NCBI RefSeq assembly: GCF_904849725.1
Contig: NC_058522.1
Location: forward strand, 433,161,529-433,225,528
DNA: 64,000 nucleotides
Direction of reading: 5' to 3'
Origin: Hordeum vulgare subsp. vulgare
Taxonomy: Eukaryota > Streptophyta > Magnoliopsida > Poales > Poaceae
Position numbers and translations under genes: made by a program. This document shows positions 13,016 through 23,024 of the stretch, in pieces (position 1 is the stretch's first letter; each line of letters starts with the position of its first letter). A model generated the notes under the pieces. It did not search any database. It saw nothing but the letters and a program-made list of their open reading frames with translations, and was not told where the DNA came from.

Positions 13016-13526
13016 GTGGCATCCGAGCCAGGTTTTCTATGCGTAGATTCTATGCACGAGTAGAACACAAAAGTTGTGGGCGATGGTTTGTCAATTTGCT
13101 TGCCGTTACTAGTCTTATTCTTTTCCGGCGGTATTGTGGGATGAAGCGGCCCGGACCGACCTTACACGTACTCTTACGTGAGACTGGTTCCACCGACAGA
13201 CATGCACATCGTGCATAAAGGTGGCTAGCGGGTGTCTGTCTCTCCTACTCTAGTCGGATTGGATTTGATGAAAACGGTCCTTATGAAGGGTAAATAGCTT
13301 TGGCATATCATCGTTGTGGCTGTCACGTAGGTAAGAAGGCGTTCTTGCTAGAAACCCAAATCAGCCACGTAAAACTTGCAACAACAATTAGAGGACGTCT
13401 AACTTGTTTTTGCAGGGTTTAACATGTGATGTGATATGGCCAAAGTTGTGATGTTGCATGTATGATGTATGAGATGATCATGTTATTGTAATAGGTTTCA
13501 CGACTTGCATGTCGATGAGTATGACA
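13016..13526 (+). repeat. Duplicated 5' internal segment of the Angela-type element, truncated
   Basis: This is a copy of 5966-6476, including the primer-binding site, with one difference noticed (near 6235 versus 13285). It breaks off within the leader, and the following base belongs to the BARE-like LTR. The two parent sequences share ACA at the junction, so the exact breakpoint is ambiguous by 3 bp. Confidence 0.93.
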
Positions 13527-13960
13527 TACCTCCACGGTTTTTCCTCTAGATCGTATTTCTGCGGAGCTCGGGCGGAGCCTGCTGAGATAGATCATCACCA
13601 ACCTCCGGAGAGCCATCACGCTGCCGGAGGACTCATCTACCTCTCCGTCTCTCTTGCTGGATCAAGAAGGCCGAGATCATCGTCGAGCTGTACGTGTGCT
13701 GAACGCGGAGGTGTCGTCCGTTCGGCACTAGATCGGAGCGGATCGTGGGACGGATCGCGGGACGGTTCGTGGGACGGTTCGCGGGGCGGATCGAGGGACG
13801 TGAGGACATTCCAGTACATCAACCGCGTTTCTTAACGCTTCCTGCTGTGCGATCTACAAGGGTACGTAGATCGGAAATCTCCTCTCGTAGATGAACGTCA
13901 CCATGATAGGTATTGCGTGTGCGTAGGAAAATTTTGTTTCCCATGTGACGTTCCCCAACA
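13527..13960 (+). repeat. BARE-like 3' LTR, second part
   Basis: It continues the LTR interrupted at 4202 and ends GTTCCCCAACA at 13960. It aligns to the reverse complement of 44459-44871. Compared with that copy it lacks the adjoining ~200 bp and has one extra unit in a short GGATCGYGGGA-type tandem repeat at about 13736-13802. The next 5 bases, TATAT, would be its target duplication, but the partner lies outside the window. Confidence 0.88.
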
Positions 13961-15659
13961 TATATTTTGTAGGTGTTGGGGTTTTCTTTCTATCTTATGA
14001 TATTCCTTGTGCAAATCCTGACAACAATCCTACATTGTCATCAATCCACCGAAAAGGGAGAGATTGTTAGGATATATTTCTTCCTTATTGGTTTTGGTGA
14101 TAATCGTGTGTATTTAGCCTTTTAGAGAATTCATCATATGACACAAGACAATTCTTGCCCCTCAGTGGATAATAATGGAGACGATTATTTTTCTTTGTTA
14201 CATTTTTGGTGGAATTGAGTCGTACGAGAACCATACTACTAAGAGGGGGCCGCATCGGAAAGGTTTGGGTGGAATCAACACTTACACATTTTGATTTGCA
14301 CCCTTGTCTCTTTTCCGTATCAATGAAGTTGCTCCACTATGCCCACTGTTTTGATCCCGAAGGTGCCAAGCGGTAGTACCGCCTCACCTTCTTGAGCCTA
14401 AAAAATCCATGTCAGACTGGGCGGTAGTAAGGATTGTAGTGCGACATGGTAGTGCTGCCTATAAGCGATAGTACCACATGCCAGTACTGCTCCACTACTT
14501 CCTAACCTTCTGGAGCCTCGGACTCCATGTCAGGCCGGGCGGTGGTAGGGCCAGTAGTGGGGCGTGGTAGTACCACCTATAAGCGGTAGTACCGCGTGCA
14601 ACTATCGCTCCACTACCGCCTAAGCTTCTAGTCTCTGAACGCTCTTAGAGGACATAGTGGCGGCAGTAGGGGGAGGTACTAGCACTCATAAGTGGTAGTA
14701 CCGCTTATGTGGTACGGCCTCCGTTCATGCCTCCGCCTCTCGTCCATGGGTCGTGTACTGCAACCCCAACGGTAGTACCGTTGGGGCAAGCGATAGTACT
14801 GCTCCGACGACACTACCAGCTTGTGGCCCTATGTCATTGCATTGTGCAGCAAGCACAACCGCCCAAGCGGTAGTAGAGCGGTAGTATCTCTTGTGTGCGG
14901 GCCGAGAGGGGGTAACGGCATGGTTCTTTCCCCCCACTTTATAAAGGGATCTAGTTCCCCAAGAAGACCATCTCTTCGTTTCAAAAGCTCTATTGTTTCT
15001 CCATGCTCCATTTTCACCCGATCTCTCTCCTTAGCCAACAAAACTTGTTGATCTTCTAGGGTCTGGTTGAGAGGGTCCCGATCTACACTTCCATCAAGAG
15101 AAATTTGATTCCCCTCGCTAATCCCTTGCTGATCTTGTTACTCTTGGGTGTTTGACCACCTTGGACGATTGATGTCACCTTGCAGCCACAATCCATTGTG
15201 GTGAAGCTTCATGGTGCTGTTCAGAGCCTTCAATTAAATTGTGGAGATTGGCCAACCTTGTTTGTAAATGTTCGGTTGCCACCTTCAAGGGCACCACTAG
15301 TGTAATCACGACATCTCGCATTGTGTGATGGCGTGAGGAGAATACGGTAACCCTAGTGGCTTCTTAGGTATCATTGTGCCTCCACACTGCTCCAACGGAG
15401 ACGTACTTCCCCTCAAAAGGAAGAAACTTCGGTAACACATCCTCATCTCCACCTGCTCCACTTGTGGTTACTTCTTACCTCTACTTTGTGCAAGCTATAT
15501 TTATGTTGTATCCTTTGGTTGCTTGTATTGTTGTTGTTGCTAGCATTATATAGGCTCCTCACCTAGTTGCATATCTAGACAAACTATTTGTTGCTATACC
15601 TAATTTGTTAAGAAAACTAAAAAATTGATAGTTGCCTATTCACCCCCTCTAGTCAACCA
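13961..15659 (+). mobile_element. Unclassified LTR retrotransposon 3' end: internal tail plus LTR
   Basis: 13961-14064 ends in a purine-rich tract (AAAAGGGAGAGAT) followed at about 14065 by TGTTAGGATATATTTC, a typical 3' internal/LTR boundary. The LTR-like stretch ends near 15659 in a pyrimidine-rich CACCCCCTCTAG motif and CA. It is not followed by a primer-binding site, which fits a 3' LTR. The middle (about 14365-14890) is full of diverged GCGGTAGTACCGC motifs in both orientations. No coding capacity was seen. The family is not identified, and the end at 15659 is approximate. Confidence 0.6.
14365..14890. repeat. Cluster of short palindromic GCGGTAGTACCGC-type motifs
   Basis: At least eight diverged copies of a near-palindromic 13-mer (GCGGTAGTACCGC and variants such as GCGATAGTACTGC) are spread over about 500 bp, spaced irregularly. 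This is a subrepeat structure inside the LTR, not a tandem satellite. Confidence 0.65.
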
Positions 15660-15670
15660 TATCTATCCTT

Positions 15671-15901
15671 TTAAAGAGAGTATTGAAGGCAAAGTAGTTG
15701 GACATCAACGTCAAATGACGGTGCACACTGTTGCAGCTGAGCATTCGATGACCCCTTGATCAATCCCTTCAAATTGAGAACATGCTTTTCCGAATGCTCC
15801 GCGTCTGCAAGGACCGCCTGCATCATTGACTTCTCATATGTGTAGTCCTTGTCAGGCGAGCTGTTTGATGACTGAACATAGTACTTATGTATGTACTCCA
15901 T
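15671..15901 (-). pseudogene. PIF/Harbinger transposase N-terminal fragment
   Basis: The minus-strand ORF begins at 15901 with a Met-Glu-Tyr-Ile-His start and an acidic/serine-rich stretch. It is followed by a block (Met-Met-Gln-Ala-Val-Leu-Ala-Asp-Ala-Glu) and a Leu-Lys-Gly...Lys-Gly element that I recognise as the N-terminus of plant HARBI1-like transposases. The resemblance ends after about 50 residues and the catalytic DDE domain is missing. 15940-16300 may be the element's 5' non-coding end. It is a different and more truncated copy than the transposase at 58831-60122. Confidence 0.5.
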
Positions 15902-16300
15902 ATCCGAATCCTTTACTTTAAAGAAGGGACTTTTTTTTGCTCGGGCAATTCAACGAACACTTGCGGGGCATGGTGAGTAGCATAGAAGCGGATGGTACTT
16001 GAGTGGTGGTCGGAGGAGAGGCTCATCCTGGCGGCGGAGGAAAACCGACATGGAACCCGGGTAGTGGAGCGGCGATGAAGGCAAGAGAGATGAGAGCATG
16101 GAGGTGCGGGGTTTGTCAGCGGCAGGGTGGGGGGGGGGGAGGGTCGGAGTCCTACGTGTATGCTGTGTGGACTCCCGCAAAGCCCCCACCCCGAGTTCGT
16201 GTCGCATTTGCCAGAAAAAGTACGTTCGAACCGCTCGACACACTGATACATGCCTACATTTGATAGCACAACACGTGTGAACCACTGTGTGATGAGAACG

Positions 16301-16585
16301 TATGTCGACAGTTTGAGGGCCTACTATAGAGATACCCTTATACATGAAACAACTGAAATGACTTGAGTTTGCAAGGAGGAGGAGTTCCTTTCAATTTAAA
16401 GAAATGATGCTTGGTCGATATGAACTTTGGATTCCTACAAAAAAAAAGCTTTCAAAGCTTGATGATATATAAGCTAGTTAGGATAACACTATAAAATCAT
16501 GTCCCACATCAACTCTTAAATTGTCCGCATGTATCAAGATCATTCGGTTCGGACTACGAAAGTCATCCAAGGCGAATTTGTATCT
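16301..16585. other. Short intergenic stretch
   Basis: It is AT-rich, with an A-run near 16437. I see no supported feature. Confidence 0.5.
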
Positions 16586-17740
16586 ACTAGCAAAAGGGCC
16601 CGTGCGTTGCAACGGGAGAAAAAAATACCACACGCTTTTAATCTTTTTATAATCATTTTGATTTATTAAAATAATAAGCTAACTAACTAATGTAGTCAGT
16701 CCTATCCTATTTTATTGAGAAATCAACCCGCCCATTGTTAATTCCATCATGATGAGAAATTAATTGAGCGGGACAAGCAAAGCAAAACAAAGAGGCTACG
16801 TGAATTGATCAATGGACTGTTATCTTATTTCACTCATGGGGTAGAGAATGTGGGATCAGATGACAAACTGAAGGTGGTGTTCCATTCTCTCTCTCTACAA
16901 TAATGCAATCTTTCATTCAATACATTCATTCATCACCAAACAAATTCCCACAAAACAAAATTTCTTACCGGTGCTTGGCACACGGTTGGAGGCATGGGGA
17001 GGGGATCTCATCAGATGATGAGTTCGTGCCGGAGGAGGGGATACGATGAGGGGAGCAAGGGTTAGGCGCCTCTATCTGGTTATAAGGAGTCGTCATTGCC
17101 GCGCCATAACCTCGGAGTTTCCCGTGTGAGCCATGGAGGCCCGCCTCCACCTGCAAGTACTTCGCTCCGCCACACCTTATCAGCGCGCCGCCGCCGTTCT
17201 GCATCGAGCAGACACATCATCCCAAGTCGTTGTAGCTGTCGCGTTGATTTGATCCAGAAGCTATGCTCGAGCGCCGAAACGGGGGCAGCAAGTGGGCAGA
17301 GGTACGACCGCAGAGGCGGGTGGGTTGAGATTGACAACACTGGTGGTTGAGGTCGGGCGCGGCGGCGAGTGGTGTGACAGCGGCCTGGGCACAGGCCAGG
17401 GTGGACCAGGGTCGACGCGATGCGCTCGAGCGCCGCAACGGGGGCAGTGAGCGGGGAGAGGTACAGCCGCGGAGGCGGGTGGGTTGAGATCGGCAGCAGT
17501 GGCGGTTGAGGTCGGCCGCGGCGGCGAGTGGTGTGGCGGCGGCCTGGGCACAGGCCAGGGTAGCCCAGGGTCGACGGGAGGAGGCGATGCGTACGGGTAT
17601 AATTTTTACAGCGAATTGTTTTTTCTTTTTGCGTTGCAGATAAATGATGGAGCGTGGGTTGAATAACAAAAATTACAAAAGCTTTTTTATAAAAATGTCG
17701 TGGTGGGTTTTCCGACGGAAGCAATAGCCGCTTTATTATT
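16586..17740 (+). repeat. Unclassified dispersed repeat, copy 1 (with GC-rich tandem insert)
   Basis: The head reads ACTAGCAAAAGGGCCCGTG and contains a palindrome-like CCGTTGCAACGG-type core. The tail reads GACGGAAGCAATAGCC then CTTTATTATT. The interior is GC-rich at 16965-17590 and includes a 159-bp tandem duplication (17266-17424 and 17425-17583). ORFs of up to 235 aa here come from GC bias and the duplication. Grass genomes contain many copies of elements with this head, but I cannot assign the class. Confidence 0.65.
17266..17583. repeat. 159-bp tandem duplication, two units
   Basis: Both units start CTCGAGCGCCG and end before a repeat of the same motif at 17425. They match with scattered substitutions and are embedded in repeat copy 1. 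Confidence 0.8.
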
Positions 17741-18460
17741 ACTAGCAAAAGGGCCCATGCGTGCAACGGGATAAAGAAATACCACACGGCACACGCTCTT
17801 AATTTATAAAAAATGTCTATAATTTGAGAATTTATAGTTACGATACAAATAAAGATGGTCTTATCCTACAAAAATGCAGTTCAAAATTTCACAGATCTTC
17901 TATTTTAACACGGCTTGCATGTAGATTTAATATGTACAAAGAATCAGTCAAGTGACTTCAGTTTCATCTCTAATCCTGATTTTGTTGACGTGTTCATCCC
18001 CAACCCGGATGAGTACCGGTATGAAAGAAAGACGAATAATGACTCATTTATTAAGATTACACCCTAGATAGTATTTTTATTAAACGTTTAACGGATAAAA
18101 TAATATCATATTTAAATTCTACATATTTTTTAATCAAATTCCATGTATAATATGTTAAATTTGGAGTTACGGTTTAAATGATATGAGTATTTAAAAATAT
18201 ATTTAATATATAATACGAGTTTAATGTCATAAACAATAAGGGTTTTTTTGTAAAATCACCTCGGTGGGTTTTCCGACGGAAGCGATAGCCTCTTTATTAT
18301 TAGGTAAAATTAGGTAAAGATTAAAAGATATGAGTATTTAAAAAATATTTATTATATACTACGAGTTTAATGTCATAAACAGTAAGGGCTTTTTTGTAAA
18401 ATCACCTTGATGAGTTTTCTGACGGAAGCGATAGCCTCTTTATTATTAGGTAAAGATCAG
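17741..18460 (+). repeat. Same dispersed repeat, copy 2, with duplicated tail
   Basis: The head (ACTAGCAAAAGGGCCCATG) starts immediately after the tail of copy 1, so the copies are head to tail without a spacer. Its tail (GACGGAAGCGATAGCC then CTTTATTATTAGG) ends near 18302. The last ~135-147 bp are then repeated (18181-18327 and 18328-18460), giving a second tail. No coding sequence was seen. Confidence 0.65.
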
Positions 18461-19512
18461 TCGAGCAGTCCGGAATTGGATGAAACGTTTAGACGTGGGA
18501 CATCACGTTGATCACACGAGATGCCCGCGCCACGTCAAAACGATACATCCCCGGCGGTCTCCTTTCCCTCAAACCAAACACAACACAGCACAACCCTCGG
18601 CCAGTAATGCCGAAGTTGAAAGGAATGTGGGTGCGGACCAAAGAAGAGCAAAACGGTTTCCCAAACTCGCACAAACGCGACACACCACACATCACGATAC
18701 ATATATCTCGACCGGCCGTTTCGAAAAGAAGAAAGGAAAAATCTCAGCCGATATCTCCCTCGGCGTACAGGAGCCACGAAGTACCGCGTCTCAGGCAGGC
18801 CCACATGCAGCCGAGCCGGTTCCGTCAACGAGCCATCTCGACCGCTGGTTGCAAACCGCGCACACGCATGCTTGGCGCTGGCTGGCTGCGGAGACGGGAT
18901 ATCTTGTGGCATCTCCGGGCTCGATTCCGAGCATCTCCCTCTCAGATCCCCGTCGATGCCAATTCCGTGGCATCTTTGCCCGCCACTATTACGCTTGACA
19001 GCTCCCGTTAAACGGAAGCGTTTCTCTTTTGCATGCAAGCACCTCGAGTTTAGCTGGTTTTCTGTTTACACGTCCAAGGAATTCTTTGTTTTTGAAAACG
19101 ATGTAGTGGTATATATATATGTGCATTCTTCAAGAAAGTGGTCGAAAAATGCCTCGGCGGCTTAAAAGTTTAAGCCAAAAGATTGAGCAATTAAAGTTTC
19201 TAGGCTATAATTTTCAGTAGCTAGTGGACTGTGTTCTGCCTAGCGCAATGTACACGCATCAGGTTTGCAAAATAAAATAAAAAACCGTGTATCAGTGCAC
19301 TTGTTTACCTAATCCAACATTCACTAAATATATAGAAATTGCAAAAGCTCGCAGTACTAAACTGCAAATTCCATCATTTCCATTCCGCCACTTATATGTA
19401 CACTTCCTACCCAAGCCCAACCTCCTCACTATCCTCATCGCAACAACCAAACTTGCTCCTTTCTATCTCGAACAACCGCCGAGAGACCTCCCCGTCGCCG
19501 CCGCCGCCGCAA
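18461..19512 (+). promoter_or_regulatory. Upstream region of the 19513 gene
   Basis: This is about 1 kb of non-repetitive-looking DNA ahead of an intact ORF. It shows CACGT-containing motifs near 18490-18540, a TATATATATAT run near 19111-19120 and a candidate TATA box (TATATA, 19329-19334). A CT-rich leader typical of plant 5' UTRs follows at about 19390-19500. ORFs of up to 172 aa at 18480-19038 overlap on both strands, resemble nothing I know, and are treated as chance ORFs. Confidence 0.45.
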
Positions 19513-20193
19513 ATGGAGCTGCTCAACGTGGTGCCGGCGGGCGCCATGGACTTCCCCCTCTACTCCCTCCCCGCGGCGGCCAACACCGTCGCCTCGCTCT
19601 TCGCCTGGCTCGTCGCGGCACTCGCCGCCGCCGTCGGCCTCTGGCGCATGCGCGCGGTCGGCTCCTCCAGCAAAGCACCCGGCTCTGGCGACCGCAGCAG
19701 CACCCTCGTGGAAAACAAGCAGCCGCTGCAGGCTGTTTCCTCGCCTGCCGCTGACGAGTCACGACCCAGACTCGCCGAGCCGGTGGAGCCGGCTTCCCCG
19801 ATGAGCGAGCCGAGCTCGCCGTCCAAGGTCCGGTTCACGGCGTACTACGGCGGGGCCGGAGCTGACGCCGGCGATGACGGAGTAGTGGATGGCGTCAGGA
19901 AATGCGCGGACAGGGACGATGACGACGACAGCGGTGTGCATGCCGTCGATGACCTGAGCGAGACGCTGTCGAGACGGACGGCGTCGATGAGGATCAGGCC
20001 GGCGGTGCCCTGCTGGGAGGAGAGGGAGATGGCCGTGAGGAGGCGGGCAGATCTGGGCTGGTACCGCCACCTTGACATGACGGTGGTCGACGGCACCGTT
20101 GTAAGACTGTGGGACGGCGAGGTCACCGCGTCGGTGGCGTCGCCGAGGGCGCGGCGGGGGAGGGCAGGATTGGAACTGCGCCTGTTACTATAG
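19513..20193 (+). CDS. Plant-specific membrane-anchored protein of unknown function, 226 aa
   Basis: The intact ORF ends at TAG 20193. I start it at ATG 19513, after a CT-rich leader and GCC repeats and with a favourable purine context. An upstream in-frame ATG at 19339 would add 58 residues that look like translated UTR. Residues about 25-44 form one hydrophobic helix ending Gly-Leu-Trp-Arg. A Ser/Pro-rich linker follows, then a Lys-Val-Arg-Phe-Thr-Ala-Tyr-Tyr block near 105-112, an acidic Asp run near 130-137, and a C-terminal block with Gly-Trp-Tyr-Arg and Val-Arg-Leu-Trp-Asp. I believe similar uncharacterised proteins occur in other plants but cannot name a family. Codon use is strongly GC3-biased, as in grass genes. 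No lesion is seen, so it is the best candidate active gene here. Confidence 0.72.
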   Translation: MELLNVVPAGAMDFPLYSLPAAANTVASLFAWLVAALAAAVGLWRMRAVGSSSKAPGSGDRSSTLVENKQPLQAVSSPAADESRPRLAEPVEPASPMSEPSSPSKVRFTAYYGGAGADAGDDGVVDGVRKCADRDDDDDSGVHAVDDLSETLSRRTASMRIRPAVPCWEEREMAVRRRADLGWYRHLDMTVVDGTVVRLWDGEVTASVASPRARRGRAGLELRLLL

Positions 20194-20323
20194 AGAAGGA
20201 GATCCTAATGTGTGTATAATGTGGTTAGGATTATTGGAATGTTATTATGGTGGGTATGACAATTTTGTCCTTCAATTTGGGCATGTCATGTGTATGTGTA
20301 TCATTGAAAGAGGGCCGAGGCTG

Positions 20324-20329
20324 AATAAA
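20324..20329 (+). terminator. Candidate polyadenylation signal
   Basis: AATAAA lies 131 bp after the stop codon of the 226-aa ORF, a plausible distance for a plant near-upstream element. Confidence 0.45.
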
Positions 20330-20784
20330 TGAACAGCCTTCGTCTCAGCTCTCAGGAGAAATGAAAATTTGGCAAATGGCAGAGTATTCTTTGCTCAGTT
20401 CTCTGCTTCCATTTCCATGGTTTGCACTGCTTTCCATTACATCCTTCTGACCCTTTTTGTTCCCTCGGTTTATTTATCTGATAAACAACACTTTCAAAAC
20501 AAATTTATACTTAGCTTCAGTTCTGCAATGGATGAGTTTTCTTTCTAACAATTCTAATCTTTTTTTCAACAATGTTGCCGCTGTGCCCTTGCAAAAATTT
20601 GTTAAGAAATATCTCTTGTATACTTTATCCGGTGCATAAATTTCCATATCTTTAATGGTGTTTTCCTGGTTCACATATTGGATATCATTCCCAACATCCA
20701 TGATTTCCCCCCCAACATACAAGTATACAACCCATGCCTGTTGGTTAAGTGACACCATACGGCAATGTAGCAGATAATGTTATA
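20330..20784. other. 3' flank without recognised feature
   Basis: AT-rich sequence. ORFs of 60-94 aa on both strands overlap and show no recognisable domain. Confidence 0.5.
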
Positions 20785-20944
20785 CTCCCTCCGTTCCTAA
20801 ATATAAGTCTTTTAAGATATTTCATTAGAAGTCTACATACGGAACAAAATGAGTGAATCTATTTTTTAAAATATGTCTATATACATGCGTATGTAGTCCA
20901 CAAATAAAACCCTTTTAAAGACATATATTTAGGAACGGAGGGAG
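20785..20944. mobile_element. Stowaway MITE, 160 bp
   Basis: Terminal inverted repeats start CTCCCTCCGTTCC and end GGAACGGAGGGAG, flanked by the TA target duplication (20783-20784 and 20945-20946). This is the standard signature of Tc1/Mariner-derived Stowaway elements in grasses. It has no coding capacity and lies about 590 bp downstream of the intact gene. Confidence 0.95.
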
Positions 20945-21476
20945 TACAATCATAGTGATGTAAAGACCAAGCCAGCTTATCAATTGCACTATTAAGAAAG
21001 TTGGCACATGATTAGCTGTTCTTTTTCAAATGAATTCAGTGAACCACCTTTGATTATCATGTAGTGGCAGGCAGCACTCCTAGATTTTTTGCTCCCAATT
21101 CATGGCCACTACACTGTTTTGCTTGATCTATGCCACAGTTTCCAGCCAAATATTTCAGTAGGTGTAACACATCATTGTCACCACTTCTGAAGCCACATAA
21201 AACTGATGGCTTTGGTCCTCTTGGTGGCGGTGGAGAAAACAACACCATGTGTTGCTTTCCAATCGATAGCAGTGTCTAAATAACATAGTATAGTAGTAAT
21301 CAATAGAGGCATGGAATTATAATTAGGCGGACCATGACGGGCTTAAATCCTTGTCTGGATTATGAAAGCGATGTGCGTGTTGATAGGTCTGCACCATGAC
21401 TGATGATACCACAAGAATATGCGAGGACATATACTACTTGGTAGGTGGTTTAATTTCCATGAAATGATTGTTTTAA
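20945..21476. other. Intergenic stretch without recognised feature
   Basis: AT-rich. The only ORF of note is 63 aa on the minus strand and has no recognisable motif. Confidence 0.5.
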
Positions 21477-22680
21477 GAGCATCTTCAATACCAACGCCGC
21501 CCCCGCTCGGGCGACTAGGGCGGGACCGAAACCCTAGCCACCGAGGGTGCTCCTTCCTTCCCTCCCTCCCTCACTCCGCCGACGCCAGGGATGCCGTCGG
21601 GCTAAGCCCGGGAGCCCACGGTGGTGGCGGGGGTCTCCCTCTCGTCTGCGTCATGGGGGTGGTGTGGATCCCCTTTGCATGAGGAGGTGAGGCCGATCTG
21701 GTTTTGACAACACGGCGAAAGGCCCTGTCTCGGGCGGCGGCGGCCGACCGTGACTCAGATACCTGCATTCTGCGGTGGACGGTCATCTGACTTCAGATCG
21801 GTGGCGGCAGCATGGAGGACCTGGTGGACGGGTCGACGACATGCGTGGTACAACCTCCGGTCACCGTTGACACAAACCGTTGGCGGCCCGTGCACACGAT
21901 GCTGGATGGAGGTTCGTAAAGCAGATCCGGGTGAAAACCTTGTTGTGGGCTAGTTTTCAAGGCCGGCGATGGCAACACTCTTCTGTGTCGTCCCTTCTTG
22001 AAGGCATTGTCGTGAAGAAGCTACAGATCTCTATCCGCGACTTTCGGGGTAAACCCTAGATCAGTCGACCGGAGGATAACGACGCTCTTGTATCATTCCT
22101 CCTTGGGGGCGTCATTCTTGGAGGTGTGCATAGGCTTGAGGGACCAGTGGACGACTTCTGCAGTGGAGCGGTGGTTCCTGCGACGCTTCGACGACGTGGT
22201 GTCTTGGCAGTGTGGCGCTGGAGGGCCTCGACGACGGATGCGTGATGATGGACGCGTGTAGGGTGGTGAAGTTGCCTGGCGCCATGGTCGCGTCGACGAG
22301 ATGGTTGGCAAGGTGGATGTGTGAGTACGTGCTGTGAAGATGGACCGGTGAAAGACGGTGGCGACGACCTCTACATCGTGTGCATGTGGTGTTCGTTGAG
22401 AGGGCACCAGACCAATGTGCGACACAGACCTGGCAATTCGTCTTGGTTAGGGTCTCCGGCTTTAGATATTGTGCTTTGGTGTGAGGCGTGGATATGCAGC
22501 CCCAACAATATGCACCCCCTCATCAAGTGGATTAGAGTACCAAAAAATGTCGTCAAGATGATGGCTTCACATATATTGATGTATTACTTTATAAGGTCTC
22601 GATGAATAATTAATAAAATGACAACAAGCATCGTCCTCATGCAGATGTCGGGGATCATCCTTCTTTTTAAATTTCTACTA
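21477..22680 (+). mobile_element. LINE-like non-LTR retrotransposon remnant
   Basis: The GC-rich left part (about 21500-22300) has the look of a grass LINE 5' UTR, with repeated GGGTGAAAACC and CTAGATC phrases and TTCTTGGAGG-type motifs. The right end carries a TGAATAATTAATAAAATG stretch and a GATGCAGATGTCGGGGATCATCC motif (22640-22662) that I recognise as a LINE 3' end. No reverse transcriptase or endonuclease reading frame is present, so it is internally deleted or non-autonomous. Boundaries are approximate. Confidence 0.45.
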
Positions 22681-22964
22681 TTAAAGGGGGATCTGCCGTC
22701 GTCGTGATGGTTCGACCAGGCTCGATCCCCATGTAGCGCTAACCTTCCACCGTTTTGTTCGATTTTTTTCAACCCACGCTCCCATCGATTGTTTCTCCCA
22801 TGATTTTTATCCATAGAAGAAAACCGATGAAAACTGCTGCCCGGTCAAACCCTAGCTGCAGGCCCGCACGGCCGTACCCCCACTCCCTTTCCCTTCCTCC
22901 CGAGAGCAACCTTCCTCTGCCCCGCCGCCGCCTACCTCCGTTGATCCATGTGGCCATGGCGGGC
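22681..22964. other. Left flank of the callose synthase fragment
   Basis: It ends in a C-rich, GCCGCC-containing stretch and an ATGGCGGGC just before the 19-bp direct repeat. It resembles the 5' UTR and start of another gene, but the continuation is not recognisable. Confidence 0.35.
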
Positions 22965-22983
22965 CAAAGTTGTTGGAGATGCG
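22965..22983 (+). repeat. 19-bp direct repeat, left copy
   Basis: CAAAGTTGTTGGAGATGCG occurs 42 bp before the callose synthase start codon and again, identical, at 31958-31976, exactly where callose synthase similarity ends. It is not callose synthase coding sequence on either side. Confidence 0.8.
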
Positions 22984-23024
22984 GGCCATATGCATCACAA
23001 ATTCACCCGAAGTCTACAATAGAG

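Larger units (their letters stand above)
4203..13526 (+). mobile_element. Young Angela-type Ty1-copia element in tandem LTR-INT-LTR-partial INT form
   Basis: The array consists of LTR 4203-5965, internal 5966-11252, LTR 11253-13015 and a second partial internal region 13016-13526 that repeats 5966-6476. The offset is exactly 7,050 bp over the whole duplicated stretch with no indel. The two LTRs differ at only eight positions that I could find. A simple insertion should end at 13015 with a 5-bp target duplication. Instead the second internal copy runs 511 bp and then joins the interrupted BARE-like LTR. This implies a former LTR-INT-LTR-INT-LTR tandem that lost its right part, plus some host LTR, in one deletion. 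Confidence 0.92.

Noticed and set aside
17080..17787. 235-aa minus-strand ORF
   Set aside because: It spans a 159-bp tandem duplication inside a dispersed repeat and has overlapping ORFs in other frames, so it is not a gene.
18480..19038. ORFs of 167-172 aa on both strands upstream of the intact gene
   Set aside because: Three overlapping frames with no recognisable domain; the region reads better as promoter and upstream sequence.
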